From Anaerolineae bacterium (GTDB lineage Bacteria > Chloroflexota > Anaerolineae > Anaerolineales > E44-bin32), in the NCBI GenBank assembly GCA_030673735.1, contig DAOVIK010000044.1, forward strand, positions 1 to 9,893: a DNA stretch of 9,893 nt, written 5' to 3'. The notes below the pieces were generated by a model. It saw only the letters and a program-made list of their open reading frames with translations. It was not told the DNA's origin and made no database searches. The position numbers were made by a program, and so were the translations under genes. Of this stretch, positions 8,021 to 9,893 are shown piece after piece (within the stretch, counting starts at the first letter, position 1; each line of letters starts with the position of its first letter).

Positions 8021-8057
8021 GCTGCCATTATTGGGTCTTAGCATCAGATACTCAGAT

Positions 8058-8090
8058 CTCCGGGGTATTTTCGCACCGGAGGTTTTCTTT
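8058..8090 (+). terminator. Rho-independent terminator after the sigma/membrane-protein genes
   Basis: CTCCGG (8058-8063) pairs with CCGGAG (8076-8081) around a 12-base loop and is followed by the T-rich run TTTTCTTT (8083-8090). It lies 38 bases after the membrane-protein stop and is oriented to end rightward transcription. Confidence 0.7.
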
Positions 8091-8186
8091 ATGCGACGGA
8101 TGCATGGTGTGTCACGAGGCTGAAAAGGCTCCAGTTATGAAGTCTTATGCGATAGCTCCTTGCATTCGCCGCTGTGCCAACAAGCA

Positions 8187-8212
8187 GGACCGTCCTGAGC
8201 ATGCGACGGTCC
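8187..8212 (-). other. Hairpin in the convergent gap, possible weak terminator for the sufT/sufR unit
   Basis: GGACCGTC (8187-8194) and GACGGTCC (8205-8212) form a perfect 8-bp stem with a 10-base loop, 36 bases beyond the sufT-like stop on the minus strand. Neither strand has a proper T-run directly after it, so intrinsic termination is uncertain. The rest of the 8091-8247 gap shows nothing I can name. Confidence 0.35.
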
Positions 8213-8247
8213 TCGAAAAAGAGCTTGATTGCTGAGTCTTCGCTTGT

Positions 8248-8595
8248 CTAGAAGAGTCCCCAGGAGGCGGAGGCTCCATCCTCCATCATGTTGGAGTTCC
8301 ACATCTCCATGCCCATCTCGATCGTAGTTTCAAGGCCGGAGGCTTCCTTGGCCTTGTTGCGGGTCATGTCGAGCAGCGCAGGGGCGTAGGGGCAGTATGG
8401 GGTGGTGAGGATCATTTTCAAGTGCAAGGCGGAATCCTCGATTCGCACCTCGCGTACCAAACCGAGCTCGATAATGTCGATACCGATCTCCGGATCCTTT
8501 ACTTGACGCAGTGCGTCCCGGATTTTCTCGCCCTCCTGTGGATGCGTGGAGTCGACCTCCCAGAGAGTCTTGGGAGCGCTTGCCATTTCACTCAT
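8248..8595 (-). CDS. sufT: MIP18/DUF59 metal-sulfur cluster assembly factor (SufT-like)
   Basis: A 115-residue cytoplasmic protein of the MIP18 (DUF59) family, which helps assemble or deliver Fe-S clusters. Visible family features are DALRQVKDPEIGIDIIELGL (27-46) and TTPYCPYAP (64-72), with the conserved cysteine C68 expected to bind metal or cluster. The open frame reaches back to 8652, but I take ATG 8595. It gives a compact family-sized protein, overlaps the end of the sufR-like gene by 8 bases (coupled translation), and has GGAG about 10 bases upstream. A second ATG at 8586 is possible. Its pairing with a SufR-like regulator and, across the control region, sufC supports a role in the SUF pathway. 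A PaaD-like role is less likely because no phenylacetate genes are present. The symbol is by family resemblance. Confidence 0.85.
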   Translation of the reverse strand: MSEMASAPKTLWEVDSTHPQEGEKIRDALRQVKDPEIGIDIIELGLVREVRIEDSALHLKMILTTPYCPYAPALLDMTRNKAKEASGLETTIEMGMEMWNSNMMEDGASASWGLF

Positions 8596-9232
8596 GTTGC
8601 TCGCTCTCCGGCTGTAAATCCCTGATGTTGACTTCATAGCTGCAATGTGCATCTCCCTCGAGCAAGCAAGTCACTCGCTCAACGGGAAGCGAGAGGGCGG
8701 TGGCGATGAAATCCTGATCCACCTGGCAGACCTCGGGGTGCTCCTTGCCGACGCGCAGGTACGGGCAGGATAGCTCACGTATCACCAGCGAATCACCGCG
8801 CTGCTGCAGGTCGGCCTCGAATCCTTCAGCGGAAAGCATCTCAGTCAGGCGCTGCATCCGTTCTTCGAGAGGAAGTCCTTTGAGCTGCTGAGAGTAATCA
8901 GCAGCCATCGAAGATGCAACTGCCGCGAAGAGTTCCAGGACCTTGCCCTCGGGCAACGCTTCCTTCATCTCGTCGATCAGGCGGTTTGTCAGTCGAAGGT
9001 AGCGAGTGGGGAAGAGCTCAAGAGCCTTCTCCGTGAGGAAATACACATGAAGGGGACGTCCAACGCCGTGGCGTTTCTCTTCAACATCCACAAGTCCTTG
9101 CGCCTGAAGATTGGCAAGGTGGTGGCGTACGGAAACTGGCGAAACTGATGCGGCGTCGGCCAGTTCCTTTACGGTGCATTTTCCTTGCGTACGCATAGTG
9201 CGTACGATCACGTCTCGCGTTGGTTTGGCCAT
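8588..9232 (-). CDS. sufR: SufR-like Fe-S transcriptional regulator
   Basis: A 214-residue DNA-binding protein. The winged helix-turn-helix occupies about 7-66: VKELADAASVSPVSVRHHLA is the HTH, and a wing VGRPLHVYFLTE follows, as in DeoR/ArsR-like SufR proteins. The C-terminal half carries C156, C169, C189 and C197, with spacing X12-X19-X7. SufR proteins ligate an Fe-S cluster with C-terminal cysteines, the first pair also separated by 12; the later spacing here differs from the one I recall for cyanobacterial SufR. Such proteins repress suf genes when clusters are sufficient. The gene is divergent from sufC and is followed, with overlap, by the sufT-like gene. No Shine-Dalgarno lies before ATG 9232, and the predicted promoter places transcription start only about 3 bases upstream. 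The role is well supported by domain and context; cluster binding is inferred. Confidence 0.88.
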   Translation of the reverse strand: MAKPTRDVIVRTMRTQGKCTVKELADAASVSPVSVRHHLANLQAQGLVDVEEKRHGVGRPLHVYFLTEKALELFPTRYLRLTNRLIDEMKEALPEGKVLELFAAVASSMAADYSQQLKGLPLEERMQRLTEMLSAEGFEADLQQRGDSLVIRELSCPYLRVGKEHPEVCQVDQDFIATALSLPVERVTCLLEGDAHCSYEVNIRDLQPESEQHE

Positions 9233-9241
9233 CTCGAACTG

Positions 9242-9270
9242 ATTCTAGCATGCACGCACATGCCTGTCAA
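9242..9270 (-). promoter_or_regulatory. Sigma-70-type promoter for sufR-sufT
   Basis: On the minus strand, TTGACA (9270-9265), a 17-base spacer and TAGAAT (9247-9242) form a near-perfect promoter, with TGC before the -10 adding an extended element. The predicted start near 9235 leaves about 3 bases before the ATG. The -35 lies inside the inverted element at 9265-9275 and abuts the first direct repeat, so repression by a protein bound there is plausible. Confidence 0.8.
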
Positions 9271-9288
9271 TATTTCAGATTTTTATCA
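9269..9288 (+). repeat. AT-rich direct repeat, copy 1 (sufR side)
   Basis: A 20-base unit beginning AATATTTCA and ending TTTATCA. It matches copy 2 at 18 of 20 positions and overlaps the -35 of the sufR promoter. Likely one of two regulator-binding sites. Confidence 0.7.
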
Positions 9289-9320
9289 TTTATATTATCC
9301 AGAGAGGGGCTTTGTTTGGT

Positions 9321-9340
9321 AATATTTCAAATATTTATCA
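9321..9340 (+). repeat. AT-rich direct repeat, copy 2 (sufC side)
   Basis: Begins AATATTTCA and ends TTTATCA, starting 52 bases after copy 1, close to five helical turns, so both copies would face the same side of the DNA. It lies just upstream of the sufC -35. The two differences from copy 1 make its core a perfect palindrome. Confidence 0.7.
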
Positions 9341-9346
9341 CAAATA

Positions 9347-9375
9347 TTGACAAGAATCGCCCCCTATGCTATAAT
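9347..9375 (+). promoter_or_regulatory. Consensus sigma-70-type promoter for sufC
   Basis: TTGACA (9347-9352), a 17-base spacer and TATAAT (9370-9375) are an exact consensus match, with TGC just before the -10. Transcription would start near 9382. Such a strong promoter for a stress-responsive operon implies control by repression, consistent with the overlapping palindromes. Confidence 0.9.
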
Positions 9376-9408
9376 GCCGCCTGATCTCCAACATCCGCCG
9401 AGCGGGCT

Positions 9409-9416
9409 GGAGGAGG
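9409..9416 (+). promoter_or_regulatory. Strong ribosome binding site for sufC
   Basis: GGAGGAGG lies 4 bases before the ATG at 9421 and fixes that start. The leader from the predicted transcription start is about 39 bases. Confidence 0.8.
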
Positions 9417-9420
9417 CTCG

Positions 9421-9893
9421 ATGAGTGCTGAATTAGTGATCCGCGATCTGCATGTCAGTGTGGAGGGCAAGCCGATTCTCAGGGGATTGGATCTCACGAT
9501 CAAGCAGAGTGAGGTTCATGCCTTGATGGGGCCCAATGCCACGGGTAAATCCACGCTCGCCTACGCGTTGATGGGACACCCCCGTTACGAAATCACGCAA
9601 GGTGAGATCCTCTTCAGTGGCGAAAGCCTGCTGGAAAAGGACCCATCCGAGAGAGCGCGCGCGGGTCTCTTCCTTGCTTTTCAGTATCCGGTGGCCATCC
9701 CCGGAGTCTCTGTGGCCAACTTCCTGCGGGCTGCAATCAACGCCCGCAGGCGAGCACTTGATCCTCAGGACAAGGGCATCCAGGTGCCCGAATTCCGCAC
9801 TCTGCTCAAGGAGAAGATGGACCTTCTCGAGATGCCTCACGATTTCGCGGGTAGGTATCTCAACGATGGCTTCTCCGGGGGCGAGAAGAAGCG
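9421..9893 (+). CDS. sufC: SUF Fe-S cluster assembly ATPase SufC (partial, runs off the window)
   Basis: The first 157 residues of an ABC-type ATPase that energises the SufBCD Fe-S scaffold in the cytoplasm. Visible are the Walker A GPNATGKST (37-45), Q-loop FQYP (Q88) in the SufC-typical LFLAFQYPVAIPGVSVANFL, and the start of the signature LNDGFSGGEKK (147-157). The GFSGGEKKR form of the signature is characteristic of SufC. The Walker A has AT where many SufC proteins have GS, which keeps the GxxxxGK[ST] rule. The gene has a consensus promoter and a strong ribosome site. sufB, sufD and others are expected downstream but lie outside the window. Confidence 0.95.
   Translation, partial: MSAELVIRDLHVSVEGKPILRGLDLTIKQSEVHALMGPNATGKSTLAYALMGHPRYEITQGEILFSGESLLEKDPSERARAGLFLAFQYPVAIPGVSVANFLRAAINARRRALDPQDKGIQVPEFRTLLKEKMDLLEMPHDFAGRYLNDGFSGGEKK

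Larger units (their letters stand above)
9265..9352. promoter_or_regulatory. Candidate shared operator region between sufR and sufC
   Basis: TGTCAATATTT (9265-9275) and its exact inverse AAATATTGACA (9342-9352) bracket the region; each contains the -35 of the outward-facing promoter. Inside are a perfect palindrome AATATTT-C-AAATATT (9321-9335) and a second spaced one, AATATTT-N5-AAATATT (9330-9348), overlapping the sufC -35. The tract is very AT-rich compared with the flanking genes. I infer SufR binding from position and symmetry; the sequence does not match the CAAC-N6-GTTG site I recall for cyanobacterial SufR. Confidence 0.65.

Noticed and set aside
8104..8235. A 43-codon rightward frame (MVCHEAEKAP...) with several cysteines; extended upstream it reads CDGCMVCHE.
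   Set aside because: It starts just after a terminator, has no ribosome site, and the extended form has no start codon. Most likely chance.

Overview
The window is a moderately GC-rich bacterial chromosome segment with tightly packed genes, canonical sigma-70-type promoters and Shine-Dalgarno sites. The gene set is a DnaQ-DinG fusion helicase, a MoxR-DUF58-DUF4129 cluster, an ECF sigma factor, and a SUF iron-sulfur operon guarded by a SufR-like regulator. It would fit a Chloroflexota-like or other non-proteobacterial lineage, but that placement is inferred from gene content and style, not shown by a marker gene.

Left part (1-3176, leftward): a large dinG-type gene encodes an N-terminal DEDDh exonuclease fused to an XPD/DinG-like Fe-S superfamily 2 helicase. 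Just beyond its stop lies a short helix-turn-helix reading frame (371 down to 214). It looks genuine but is split by an apparent one-base deletion. I recognise nothing in bases 1-213.

Middle part (3265-8020, rightward): moxR-like AAA+ ATPase, DUF58 protein and a polytopic DUF4129 protein form an overlapping cluster. A 53-bp gap separates it from an ECF sigma factor followed by a 102-residue membrane protein that may be its anti-sigma partner. A rho-independent terminator at 8058-8090 closes this block. dinG and moxR are divergent, and each is preceded by a good extended -10 element in an 88-bp shared gap.

Right part (8248-9893): a MIP18/SufT-like assembly factor overlaps the end of a SufR-like regulator with four C-terminal cysteines (both leftward). 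Divergent from them is sufC, cut by the window end. The intergenic region holds two near-consensus promoters arranged as mirror images. Each -35 is embedded in the same 11-bp inverted element, and a 20-bp AT-rich direct repeat occurs twice, 52 bp apart. This is a strong candidate for an Fe-S-responsive operator controlling both directions. The predicted regulator transcript would be almost leaderless.

No tRNA, rRNA, CRISPR array, intact insertion sequence or replication origin was seen. The window looks mostly like ordinary chromosomal housekeeping and regulatory DNA. The most interesting signals are the sufR/sufC control region and the ECF sigma/membrane-protein pair.
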